Origin: Methanomassiliicoccales archaeon | GTDB lineage: Archaea; Thermoplasmatota; Thermoplasmata; Methanomassiliicoccales; JACIVX01 | DNA: 19,203 bases | NCBI GenBank assembly: GCA_028679985.1 | Contig: JAJRAH010000170.1 | Location: 1 to 19,203 of the forward strand | Direction of reading: 5' to 3' | Shown here: piece after piece, positions 1 through 7,516 of the stretch | Layout of the letters: each line of letters opens with the position of its first letter | Numbering within the stretch: position 1 is the stretch's first letter | Translations under genes and position numbers: made by a program | The notes under the pieces: model-generated | The model's input: the letters and a program-made list of their open reading frames with translations, nothing else | Told to the model about the DNA's origin: nothing | The model's database searches: none

Positions 1-2006
1 ACTATGTCGTGTACAGAGGAACATCCTCTGGTGCGGAAAGCTACCTGACGACGCTCGGCGACGTCCTCACGTACTTGGACACCAGCGTGACGAATGGGCA
101 GATCTACTACTATCAGGTGAGCGCGGTAAACTCTCTAGGCGAGGGTCCGAGATCGGATGAAGCCTCTGCGACCCCCGCGACGATACCCTCCGCGCCGCAG
201 AATTTGGAGGCCTTGTCCGGAGATTCCGAAGTGACACTGACATGGTCAGCGCCGGTATCCAATGGCGGGGCTCCGATCGCTGCGTACCGGATCTATCGTG
301 GAGCAACGTCTGGCGGCGAGAGCTTTCTGATCGCCGTAGGCAACGTCTTGACTTATGTCGACCCCAGCGTGACCAACGGACAGACATATTACTACAAAGT
401 CAGTGCGGTGAACTCGGTGGGAGAAGGCCCATTGTCCGCGGAGGATTCGGTCGTTCCCGCAACGACGCCGTCGGCGCCGCAGAGTCTGCAGGTCACCGCT
501 GGCAACACTCAGACGGTCTTGACTTGGCAGGCGCCTGTCTCCAACGGTGGTTCAGCTGTTACTGGCTACAATGTTTATCGCGGACTGACCTCCGGAAGTG
601 AGGTCTTGTTGATAACGCTTGGCAACGTCCTGACACATACTGATGGCGGTCTGGTCAACGGCCAGATCTATTACTACAGAGTCTCTGCCGTGAACGCGGT
701 TGGCGAAGGCGCTCTCTCGAATGAGGCCTCGGCTACGCCGGTGGAGAGGACAACTCCCTCGGCCCCGCAAGATCTGGAGGCCTTGGCGGGAGATTCGGAG
801 GTTGTGCTGAGCTGGTCCGCGCCTGCGTCTGATGGCGGGGTGCCGATAACGACGTACAGAATCTACAGAGGCAGCTCGTCTGGAGGCGAAGTCTTCCTGA
901 CCGCCGTGGGAAACGTGTTCACCTACGTCGATGCGAGTGTCTCGAACGGACAGACGTACTACTATCAAGTGAGCGCCGAGAATTCGATGGGTGAAGGACC
1001 GAAGTCTAGCGAAGTCTCTGCGACACCTGCCACGATACCGACCGTTCCGCAGAATCTCCAATCGGAAGCGGGAGACTCCTACGTCCTCCTCACTTGGATC
1101 GCTCCGGTCGATGACGGCGGCTCGGACGTTACCAACTACCTGGTCTACAGGGGAAACGCGTCATCGTCCGTTGCACTGCTGGTCACTCTCGGGAACGTTC
1201 TGAGCTATAACGACACGAGTGTCTCGAACGGGATCGCCTACCAATACAGAGTGAGCGCGGTGAATTCCCTTGGAGAGGGACCGAGCTCCAACCAGGTCAA
1301 TGCCACGCCTCAGATAGGGATAGTCTATACCGTCCCATCTGCACCGCAGGATCTCCGAGCTGAAGGGGGAGATCTTCAGGTGACGCTCCGGTGGGCAGCT
1401 CCGGTGGATAACGGTGGGATGACGATCACCAACTACACTATCTATAGAAACACTTCCTCGGGGACTGAGACCTATCTCGCGACAGTGGGGAATGTGCTCT
1501 CTTACGTCGATCTCGCTGTCACGAACAACGTCACCTACTACTACAAGGTGAGCGCGGTCAACGGCATTGGAGAGGGAGCATTGTCGGACGAGGCCTCGTC
1601 CACCCCGTCTGCGCACATGGCTCCGTCCGCTCCGCAGGAAGTCGTCGCCGACGCTGGAGATTCGTACGTCGCACTCACATGGAGCGCACCAGCCGATGAC
1701 GGAGGCTCGCCGGTTACTGGCTACAACATATACAGGGGCACGAACGCTACTTCACTGTCGCTCTTGGTGACGGTCGGCACGGTCATTACATACAATGACA
1801 CGAGCGTAGTCAACGGCCAGGTATATTACTATCAGATCGCGGCAGTAAACGATGTCGGCGAGGGCAGTCTGAGCACCGTAGTGAGCGCCACACCGTCCGG
1901 TGACGAAGGAGGCGACAATAGTATGTTGATATTCGGCATCGTCGGCCTCTTGTTGATCGTCGCCATAATCGCAGGCGTCTACTTCTGGATGAGAAGGAGG
2001 AAGTGA
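1..2006 (+). CDS. Fibronectin type III repeat surface protein with C-terminal membrane anchor (5' truncated)
   Basis: The reading frame is open from the left edge, so the N-terminus and any signal peptide lie outside. The visible part is one partial and six complete fibronectin type III modules of 93-99 residues. Each begins near a Ser-Ala-Pro-Gln or Thr-Val-Pro-Gln motif (about residues 60, 154, 250, 344, 443 and 539, counting the GTG at base 9 as 1). The modules share LTW-x-AP, Y-x-(I/V)-YRG and YYY-(Q/K)-VSAVN-x-x-GEG. After the last module comes a short Gly/Asp/Glu linker, a hydrophobic helix of about 23 residues (about 639-661) and a basic RRRK end. This predicts an extracellular repeat stalk anchored by one C-terminal helix with a cytoplasmic tail. 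The role is unknown; adhesion, cell-cell contact or an S-layer-associated function are possible. The modules are so alike that recent tandem duplication is likely. Confidence is high for the domain type and low for biological role. Confidence 0.93.
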   Translation, partial: YVVYRGTSSGAESYLTTLGDVLTYLDTSVTNGQIYYYQVSAVNSLGEGPRSDEASATPATIPSAPQNLEALSGDSEVTLTWSAPVSNGGAPIAAYRIYRGATSGGESFLIAVGNVLTYVDPSVTNGQTYYYKVSAVNSVGEGPLSAEDSVVPATTPSAPQSLQVTAGNTQTVLTWQAPVSNGGSAVTGYNVYRGLTSGSEVLLITLGNVLTHTDGGLVNGQIYYYRVSAVNAVGEGALSNEASATPVERTTPSAPQDLEALAGDSEVVLSWSAPASDGGVPITTYRIYRGSSSGGEVFLTAVGNVFTYVDASVSNGQTYYYQVSAENSMGEGPKSSEVSATPATIPTVPQNLQSEAGDSYVLLTWIAPVDDGGSDVTNYLVYRGNASSSVALLVTLGNVLSYNDTSVSNGIAYQYRVSAVNSLGEGPSSNQVNATPQIGIVYTVPSAPQDLRAEGGDLQVTLRWAAPVDNGGMTITNYTIYRNTSSGTETYLATVGNVLSYVDLAVTNNVTYYYKVSAVNGIGEGALSDEASSTPSAHMAPSAPQEVVADAGDSYVALTWSAPADDGGSPVTGYNIYRGTNATSLSLLVTVGTVITYNDTSVVNGQVYYYQIAAVNDVGEGSLSTVVSATPSGDEGGDNSMLIFGIVGLLLIVAIIAGVYFWMRRRK

Positions 2007-2301
2007 GACAGCTACCGCATTTCCCTCGTCTCAGTCTGGCCGTTCACCCTGCGTGGTATCTCATCGGAGATGTTGAGATCCAGGTCTGATGACAGACAGA
2101 CGCGCTGCGAGAGTCACTGGACGTCCCCGTCGAGGCGGTCGCCGTGCTCCGTCATGGCGCATGTCTCTTGCCCGACTACTCACGGCACATCTACTCGAAT
2201 ATCGACCGAATGATTTCGCTAGGAGGCCTGGAGATACGCGATCCTATGAGTGACATCAGGATCGCAATCGGGAAGTGGGAACGAGTCGGAGCGACGCGAG
2301 C
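2007..2301. other. Gene-poor stretch with a possible degraded small + strand frame
   Basis: Between the surface-protein stop and the end of proS I see no confident gene. On + one frame starts at a GTG at 2003, which overlaps the preceding stop codon, and is interrupted by two adjacent stops at 2087-2092. It then stays open to a TAG at 2321-2323, inside the 3' end of proS. The part after the stops (for example ESLDVPVEAVAVLR near 2110-2150) faintly resembles the helix and strand of ThiS/MoaD beta-grasp proteins, but no C-terminal Gly-Gly is present. A GTG at 2144 with GAGG 8 bases upstream could start a 59-residue protein. An inverted repeat TGAGAC/GTCTCA (2004-2009, 2028-2033) sits right after the surface-protein stop. 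None of these is secure. Confidence 0.25.
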
Positions 2302-3699
2302 CTACATCGCCCTTGCCGCATAGACGATCGTCTCGGTATCCTTTCCGCATACGATGCACTTGCCAACGAACTCCTCGGTCTGATAGGGAGTCCCGAGCAG
2401 CTTCAGTTCGGTGCGCGTCTCGAACTCGCGCCCGCAATCCTTCGAACCGCACCAGCCAAACCGCAGGATCTTCTTCGGCAAGCTACCGAGGTTGTCGACG
2501 GTCTCGATCGAGTCGGACATAGTCTTCCTCGCCTTCCCAAGAAGGTCGTTAGCGATTTCATCCAGCAGGCGCTTGGACTCTGGGACCACTTCAGACGCCA
2601 TTACGGTACCCTTCGCTCCCGAATCCCTGCGTGCGTACGTGACCACGCCTTCCTTGATGTCTCGAGAACCGATCTCAAGTCTCAGCGGGACGCCCTTTAT
2701 CTCCCAGTCATAGAACTTGCTGCCCGGCCTCTCGTCCCTCTCGTCCAGCTTGACCCTGATTCCCGCTTCACTGAGTCGATCCCTGAGCGCACGAGCGTGC
2801 GCAGTAACCTCCTCGACTCTCCCCTTCGCCAGGATCGGGATAACAACAACCTGAAACGGTGCGATGTCGGGCGGAAGCACCAGGCCTTTGTCGTCTCCGT
2901 GCACTCCGACGACCGCGCCGACCAAGCGTTCGCTCATTCCGAAGGTCGTCTGGTGGACGTGTTTCAGATTTCCATCCAAGTCCTCATACTTAATGTCGAA
3001 TGGCTTCGAGAAGTTTTCCCGGTAGTGATGAATGCTTCCGAGCTGCAGGCTTCTTCCGTCAGGCAGCACTGTGTCAACGCCGACTGTATAGAATGCACCA
3101 GGGAACTTGTCCCAATCCGTCCTCTTGAGCAATAGGTAGGGCAGACACAACGGCTTCATGACCTTCTCCAAGATTTCGAAGTCCTCTTCGACCTGTCTCT
3201 GTGCGTCGGCCTCGTCGACATGGCACGTGTGCGATTCGAAGAAGTGTATCTCCCTGACCCTGATGAATGCCCTGGTCATCTTCGTCTCGTAGCGGAACGT
3301 GTTTACGATCTGGTAGGTCTTCAGGGGCAGGTCCGTGTGAGAACGGATCCACAGCGCGAATATCGGATACATGGCCGTCTCGCTCGTGGGCCTGAGAAGC
3401 AATCGGATGTCGAGCGGGTTCGTTCCTGCATGAGTGACCCAGTACACTTCGGTGTCGAATCCTTTTATGTGTTCCTTCTCCTTCTGGAACTCGGTCTCAG
3501 GTATGAGCAAAGGGAAACAGACTTCACCGTGATCTGTAGCATCGAGTTCCTTTCGCAGGAAGGAGTCGATGTACAGCATTATCTTCCACCCGTATGGCGT
3601 CCAGACGTTCATCCCTTTGACGGGATACCTCTTGTCTGAAAGATTCGCCAATTCGACTATCTCGTTGTACCACTCGCTGAAGTTCTCCTCTTTCTTCAT
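2302..3699 (-). CDS. proS: Prolyl-tRNA synthetase, archaeal/eukaryotic type
   Basis: Class IIa aminoacyl-tRNA synthetase that charges tRNA-Pro in the cytoplasm. At 465 residues it is the compact form without a bacterial editing insertion. Catalytic-core motifs are RPTSE (103-107), the motif 2 FRYE (135-138) and REIHFFESHTCH (149-160). An anticodon-binding domain follows. The C-terminal domain carries Cys417, Cys422, Cys448 and Cys451 (C-x4-C and C-x2-C), matching the zinc site of archaeal ProRS. The C-terminus is YAARAM, whereas I recall a terminal Tyr in several characterised archaeal enzymes; this is a small deviation. The ATG at 3699 is supported by AAGGTG seven bases upstream and a TATA box near 3746-3751. 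Its 3' end may overlap a doubtful frame on +. prs lies 92 bases upstream on the same strand. Confidence 0.97.
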   Translation of the reverse strand: MKKEENFSEWYNEIVELANLSDKRYPVKGMNVWTPYGWKIMLYIDSFLRKELDATDHGEVCFPLLIPETEFQKEKEHIKGFDTEVYWVTHAGTNPLDIRLLLRPTSETAMYPIFALWIRSHTDLPLKTYQIVNTFRYETKMTRAFIRVREIHFFESHTCHVDEADAQRQVEEDFEILEKVMKPLCLPYLLLKRTDWDKFPGAFYTVGVDTVLPDGRSLQLGSIHHYRENFSKPFDIKYEDLDGNLKHVHQTTFGMSERLVGAVVGVHGDDKGLVLPPDIAPFQVVVIPILAKGRVEEVTAHARALRDRLSEAGIRVKLDERDERPGSKFYDWEIKGVPLRLEIGSRDIKEGVVTYARRDSGAKGTVMASEVVPESKRLLDEIANDLLGKARKTMSDSIETVDNLGSLPKKILRFGWCGSKDCGREFETRTELKLLGTPYQTEEFVGKCIVCGKDTETIVYAARAM

Positions 3700-3743
3700 C
3701 TCCGGACACCTTTTGGATGAGGGATTTCAGTATGGGTGTCTGT

Positions 3744-3753
3744 TCTATAAATG
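3744..3753 (-). promoter_or_regulatory. TATA box of proS
   Basis: On the - strand the sequence reads CATTTATAGA. Its centre is near 3748, which predicts a start of transcription about 26 bases downstream at roughly 3722. The leader would then be about 22 bases and contain the AAGGTG ribosome-binding site (3707-3712). proS can therefore be transcribed independently of prs. Confidence 0.6.
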
Positions 3754-3791
3754 TTTCCAGCGAAGGCCCTGGGAGCTTAGCCAAGATATCG

Positions 3792-4640
3792 TCAAATCGC
3801 CTTTGCGATTGCCGGGGCCACAGAGATCTCCGAGACTTCGTTCTCGAGCGTATTCGTCGACAGCACCGCGTCGCAGCACTTCCTCAGCCGTTCGAGCGCC
3901 CCCATAGTGAACAACCCGTGCGTGCAGACCGCGACAATCCGCCTTGCCCCGAGGGATCTCAGTTGCTTTGTCGCGGCCTCGATCGTCCCTCCCGTCGAGA
4001 TGATGTCATCAACAATCAGGACGCTCTTCCCCTTGACATCGAGCCTCTTCGGCGTGATCCTCACCTCGGTACCGCTGAGTCTTGTCTTCACAAGGTGATC
4101 CCAGTCGCAGCCTAGTATCTTCGCGACGCCCTCAGCCCTCTCAGCGGCCCCCTCGTCCGGGGCCAGTACGAGGTCTATGCCTTTGCTAGAGAAATATGAT
4201 CCGATGCAACTGGTCGCATGAACGTCCACTCCCTTCGCGATCTTGAACCAATCGAGTGTCTCGGCGCTGTGGATGTCGACCGTGATCACCTTGTCGGCTC
4301 TCATCTCGATATGCTCGACCATAACCGCTGCGCTCACTGCCTCCCCTTTGTTGAAGAGTTTGTCTTGTCGGGCGTAGCCGAAATATGGAATCACGTTCGT
4401 GATCTTTTCAGCGCCCAGCCGCGCAGCAGCATCCTGAAGGAGGAGGAGTTCCACGAACATATCGTCCGGATGTGAATTCTGGACGATCACGACATCTCTT
4501 TCGATTCCCTCCCTCTCGAGCCGGATGTAGCACTCGCCATCAGGGAAGCGTTTTGATGTTGCCTGAATAACATCAGTACCGAGCTCTCTTGCCAGGTCGT
4601 CAGCCAGCTTTCTTGACGACGAACCGCCAATGACGATCAT
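3792..4640 (-). CDS. prs: Ribose-phosphate pyrophosphokinase (PRPP synthetase)
   Basis: Makes 5-phosphoribosyl-1-pyrophosphate from ribose 5-phosphate and ATP, feeding purine, pyrimidine, histidine and NAD synthesis. At 282 residues it has the length of archaeal PRPP synthetases, shorter than bacterial ones. Visible motifs are FPDGE (32-36), the ATP-binding RQDKLFNKGE (91-100), DIHS (122-125) and the PRPP-binding loop VDDIISTGGT (210-219). The start at 4640 has no convincing Shine-Dalgarno sequence. A TATA box at 4665-4670 places transcription start at about the ATG, so the mRNA is probably leaderless. It is divergent from herA. Confidence 0.96.
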   Translation of the reverse strand: MIVIGGSSSRKLADDLARELGTDVIQATSKRFPDGECYIRLEREGIERDVVIVQNSHPDDMFVELLLLQDAAARLGAEKITNVIPYFGYARQDKLFNKGEAVSAAVMVEHIEMRADKVITVDIHSAETLDWFKIAKGVDVHATSCIGSYFSSKGIDLVLAPDEGAAERAEGVAKILGCDWDHLVKTRLSGTEVRITPKRLDVKGKSVLIVDDIISTGGTIEAATKQLRSLGARRIVAVCTHGLFTMGALERLRKCCDAVLSTNTLENEVSEISVAPAIAKAI

Positions 4641-4659
4641 CTCGACCGAATCGTCCTAC

Positions 4660-4680
4660 GACACTTTATACCTAATGTGC
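4660..4680. promoter_or_regulatory. Shared TATA region between prs (-) and herA (+)
   Basis: TTTATA at 4665-4670 reads TATAAA on the - strand, about 27 bases before the prs ATG. On the + strand, TTTATAC lies about 25-30 bases before a plausible herA transcript start near 4695. That transcript would include AGGAG (4710-4714), nine bases before the GTG at 4724. One element could serve both directions. Confidence 0.5.
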
Positions 4681-4723
4681 ACGAAACTCATCGCCCAAGG
4701 AAGAAGACCAGGAGTCGTTCTCG

Positions 4724-6325
4724 GTGTCTTCGTCCGATGATATCTTCTCGGAAACATTCTTATTCTCTCCTCATGATATGGTCGTCGATGGGATGCAGAT
4801 GGATGCGGATTCTGCCGTAGATGCATCGGTGAGCCACGGCACTCATAAGTCTAACAAGTACAATGACATGGACTGCGTCGGAATCATCTACGGTAACGTC
4901 GGAACGGTGTCTTTCAACTGCAGAGTCACAGGCAATATTGAGAAGATGGAGTACGTCCAAGTGGAACACGAGATCGATGGTTGGGTCCTCGGTCTCGTCT
5001 CCGATATGGAACGCAAGACGGATCTCTCGTTGGACAAGGCAAAGATGATCTCGGACGGAGAGGAGATTCCGATCGAGGAGAAGGTAACCGCGAATGTCGA
5101 GATAGTAGGGTTCAGGGATGACAGGAACCTGCTTCAGGTCCCTAGGACCCCGTTCAAGGCAGGGGATCTCGTCTACAAGGCGGGCGACACACTGATCAAG
5201 AACGTCATCGGTCTGAAGGAGAACACTGACACCGGCGCGTACATCGGTCTTCTGCTGGGCCACAACATTCGTGTCGAGGCGGATATCAACGCCATGGTCC
5301 AGAAACACGTCAGCATACTCGCCAAGACCGGCGGAGGCAAGAGCTTCCTTTGCGGGGGTCTGGTCGAGGAGTACATGAAGCATGAAGTGACGGTCCTGGT
5401 CATAGATCCTCATGGCGAGTACGGGTCCATGAGGGAGAAGGGAACCGCGGCCCACACCGCCCGAAACTTCAACGTTACTCCTAGGGGATACTCCGAGAAG
5501 ATTATCGAGTTCGCAACGGACACGAACATCAACAAGAAGGCTCAGCCCCTTCGGTTCACTCTCTCAAATCTCGAAGCCAGGGAGCTTCTCGGCCTCACGA
5601 ACATCAAGAACGTCAGGACATATCTGACGTCGCTGCGAAAGGCGATAGAGGGCGTGAGGGGAGTAAAGAAGGAGTACGCGCTGAAGGACATAATCCACAT
5701 GCTCGAGGCCGATGAGGAATCGCAGAATGCCGCGCTCATCACAGAGCTGGAGTATCTTGACGAGGTCAACATATTTGCCACAAAGGGGACGAGGATAGAC
5801 GAGATCGTCGTGAAGGGAAAGACGACGATAATCAACCTGAAGGGTACCCCTCCCGACATCCAGGAGCTCATAGTCAACAGGATCTGCACCGCCCTCTTCG
5901 AGTTGAGGAAGATCGGAAAGGTCCCTCCGATGATGCTTGTGGTCGAGGAAGCCCACAACTACTGCCCCCAGCAGGGACTTGCCGCGTCAAGCAAGATCTT
6001 CAGGACGATCGCCTCCGAAGGCAGGAAGTTCGGGCTGGGCCTGACGATAATCAGTCAGAGAGCGGCAAAGATCGACAAGAACGTACTGAGCCAGTGTAAC
6101 ACTCAGATGATCCTGAAGGTGACGAATCCCAACGACCTCAAGGCAATTGCAGCGTCGGTGGAAGGGCTTACCTCAGGAGTCGCCGACGAGATTCAGAGGC
6201 TTCCCATCGGGGTTGCTCTGGTCATTGGAGGGAACATCCAGATGCCTCTCTTTGTCGAGGTCCGACCGAGAGAGAGCAAGCATGGCGGCGAGAGCGTCGA
6301 GATCGTCCCGTCGAAGAGGATGTGA
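4724..6325 (+). CDS. herA: HerA-type ATPase/DNA translocase (HAS barrel plus DUF87 ATPase)
   Basis: Hexameric FtsK/HerA-family ATPase. Archaeal HerA pumps DNA for the NurA nuclease during end resection in recombinational repair. Residues about 50-150 form a HAS-type barrel beginning at VGIIYGNVGTVSF. The Walker A motif is KTGGGKS (201-207), followed by IDPHGEY. The Walker B motif is MMLVVEEAH (403-411). A downstream segment around ISQRAAKIDKNVLSQC fits sensor and arginine-finger regions. Length 533. The GTG start has AGGAG nine bases upstream and gives a Ser/Asp-rich tail of about 48 residues before the barrel. Alternative starts are ATGs at 4778, 4793, 4799 and 4868. No NurA, Mre11 or Rad50 gene is in the window, so a NurA partnership is inferred from family only. 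It is followed after one base by the DUF357 gene. Confidence 0.9.
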   Translation: MSSSDDIFSETFLFSPHDMVVDGMQMDADSAVDASVSHGTHKSNKYNDMDCVGIIYGNVGTVSFNCRVTGNIEKMEYVQVEHEIDGWVLGLVSDMERKTDLSLDKAKMISDGEEIPIEEKVTANVEIVGFRDDRNLLQVPRTPFKAGDLVYKAGDTLIKNVIGLKENTDTGAYIGLLLGHNIRVEADINAMVQKHVSILAKTGGGKSFLCGGLVEEYMKHEVTVLVIDPHGEYGSMREKGTAAHTARNFNVTPRGYSEKIIEFATDTNINKKAQPLRFTLSNLEARELLGLTNIKNVRTYLTSLRKAIEGVRGVKKEYALKDIIHMLEADEESQNAALITELEYLDEVNIFATKGTRIDEIVVKGKTTIINLKGTPPDIQELIVNRICTALFELRKIGKVPPMMLVVEEAHNYCPQQGLAASSKIFRTIASEGRKFGLGLTIISQRAAKIDKNVLSQCNTQMILKVTNPNDLKAIAASVEGLTSGVADEIQRLPIGVALVIGGNIQMPLFVEVRPRESKHGGESVEIVPSKRM

Positions 6326-6326
6326 G

Positions 6327-6620
6327 ATGGAAGACAGGATCACCGAGGAGAGGCTGGACAAGTACGTCGAGATCACTCGGAAAGCTCTCGCGAAACTAAA
6401 GATAGCTTGTCCGTCCAAATCATTCGGAAGAAAGATCGCTGACGACTTCGTGCAGATGGCGGTATCCTACTTCGAAGATGCCGAGCACTTTAGGCAGAAA
6501 GGCGACTTCGTCAACGCGTTCGCGTGCGTCAATTATGCTCATGGATGGCTTGACTGTGGGGCCAGACTCGGGTTATTCGACGTCGGCGAAGACGACATGC
6601 TGTTCACGTTATACGAGTGA
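6327..6620 (+). CDS. DUF357 family protein
   Basis: Small archaeal protein of 97 residues with unknown function. It is predicted to be helical, and carries the family's hallmark segment of an alternating helix ending in YAHGWLDCGARLGLFDV (about residues 68-84). The ATG at 6327 lies one base after the herA stop, with GAGG about seven bases upstream, so it is very likely translated with herA. Longer in-frame starts upstream would overlap herA extensively and are not credible. The coupling suggests a link to herA, but I know of no established function. It ends just before a palindrome separating it from the convergent pok. Confidence 0.88.
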   Translation: MEDRITEERLDKYVEITRKALAKLKIACPSKSFGRKIADDFVQMAVSYFEDAEHFRQKGDFVNAFACVNYAHGWLDCGARLGLFDVGEDDMLFTLYE

Positions 6621-6624
6621 GCAA

Positions 6625-6638
6625 TGCCTTCGAAGGCA
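6625..6638. terminator. Palindrome between convergent genes, possible bidirectional terminator
   Basis: TGCCTTCGAAGGCA is a perfect 14-base palindrome filling most of the 26 bases between the DUF357 stop and the pok stop. It could form a five-base-pair stem with a TCGA loop in RNA from either strand. On + it is followed by a short T-rich run (CATTTTCTC, 6648-6656). Archaeal termination depends mainly on T-runs, so the role as terminator is inferred. Confidence 0.4.
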
Positions 6639-6646
6639 CGAATGCG

Positions 6647-7516
6647 TCATTTTCTCGGTTCGATGACCCTGGGCCCTTCCCAGTCGATCCCGGCCACGTA
6701 CGTCTGACCATGTTTCGCCAGGACCTTCCTCTGGTCTTCAATCTCTCCCGAGGCGAATATCGAGTTGCCGAGCATCACCATGCTTGCCGGGCCGAGATCT
6801 TCGATTTCCGCCAATGCCTTCTCCACCTGCTTCGTTACCAGTCCAGTTCGCATGGCGAACTCCCTGGAGAGCCTGAAGAGGTTCGCCAATGACGGGCTGT
6901 CACCCAGACTCTCCACGCATTCCTTGCCGATTCGATTTATCCTCTCCCTTGCATCCGGATCGGACAGTACCGCAGGTGTTGAAATCGGAGGACCGACCAC
7001 TCCTAGGACAAGTTCCACGTTTGCACGGATTCTGTCGATGCGGCCGAACGGAGGCAAGCCTTCGATCCTTCGGAACGTCACTCCTCCCTTCGAGATGGCG
7101 GCCACGTCTCCGAGTCCTGTCCTGTGAAGTATCTCGGCCTCGTGCGCGGCCTCGAGCGCGGTCTGCAGGGGCGCATCGAGGATCTCCGCCGTCGCCAGTG
7201 TCGCAGACAATACTCCAGCCGCGCTCATACCGAATCCCTGGCCGAGGGGTAGATCCAGCTTGGTGTCAACGCGCAAATCGATATCTCTCCCGAGGATCAA
7301 TCGAGCGAGAGCCTGCTTCGTGACTGGTGCCTCGTTCTTCTCTCCGTTTATCGAGACCTTCATGCTTCCCTTCCCCCTTCTCGAAGTGACGGTGCTCGTG
7401 GCCCCGAGGGTCGTGCAGATGCCGGCTCCTCTCGATCCAGAGCGAAGGGGCTCTCTGTGCTCGCAGATTTCAAAGAAGCCGGTGATGTGACCTGGACAGA
7501 ATGCTGCGGTCTTCAT
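6647..7516 (-). CDS. pok: Pantoate kinase (GHMP superfamily)
   Basis: Phosphorylates pantoate to 4-phosphopantoate, the archaeal entry to CoA synthesis that replaces bacterial PanC/CoaA chemistry. At 289 residues it has the GHMP-kinase ATP motif PLGQGFGMSAAG (90-101). The N-terminal FCPGHITGFF and GSRGAGI segments are characteristic of the archaeal pantoate kinase family. The ATG overlaps the coaBC stop by four bases (ATGA), and AGGA about seven bases upstream supports it. Adjacency to coaBC strengthens the assignment over other GHMP kinases such as mevalonate kinase. The intermediate enzyme, phosphopantothenate synthetase, is not in the window. Confidence 0.92.
   Translation of the reverse strand: MKTAAFCPGHITGFFEICEHREPLRSGSRGAGICTTLGATSTVTSRRGKGSMKVSINGEKNEAPVTKQALARLILGRDIDLRVDTKLDLPLGQGFGMSAAGVLSATLATAEILDAPLQTALEAAHEAEILHRTGLGDVAAISKGGVTFRRIEGLPPFGRIDRIRANVELVLGVVGPPISTPAVLSDPDARERINRIGKECVESLGDSPSLANLFRLSREFAMRTGLVTKQVEKALAEIEDLGPASMVMLGNSIFASGEIEDQRKVLAKHGQTYVAGIDWEGPRVIEPRK

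Noticed and set aside
1..2006. Tandem DNA repeats of the surface gene as a CRISPR or satellite array
   Set aside because: The periodicity is about 280-300 bases and follows fibronectin-III protein modules, with no short direct repeats or spacers.
2004..2033. Inverted repeat TGAGAC/GTCTCA after the surface-protein stop, as a terminator
   Set aside because: The stem is only six pairs around an 18-base loop with no following T-run, so chance is likely.
2275..3135. Long + strand frame (286 codons) opposite proS
   Set aside because: It is antisense to a well-supported essential gene and shows only mirrored codon bias, with no domain.
3524..3784. Minus-strand frame starting at TTG 3784, directly after prs
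   Set aside because: Its first 28 or so residues look protein-like, but most of it is an out-of-frame shadow of proS and it would cover the proS TATA box.
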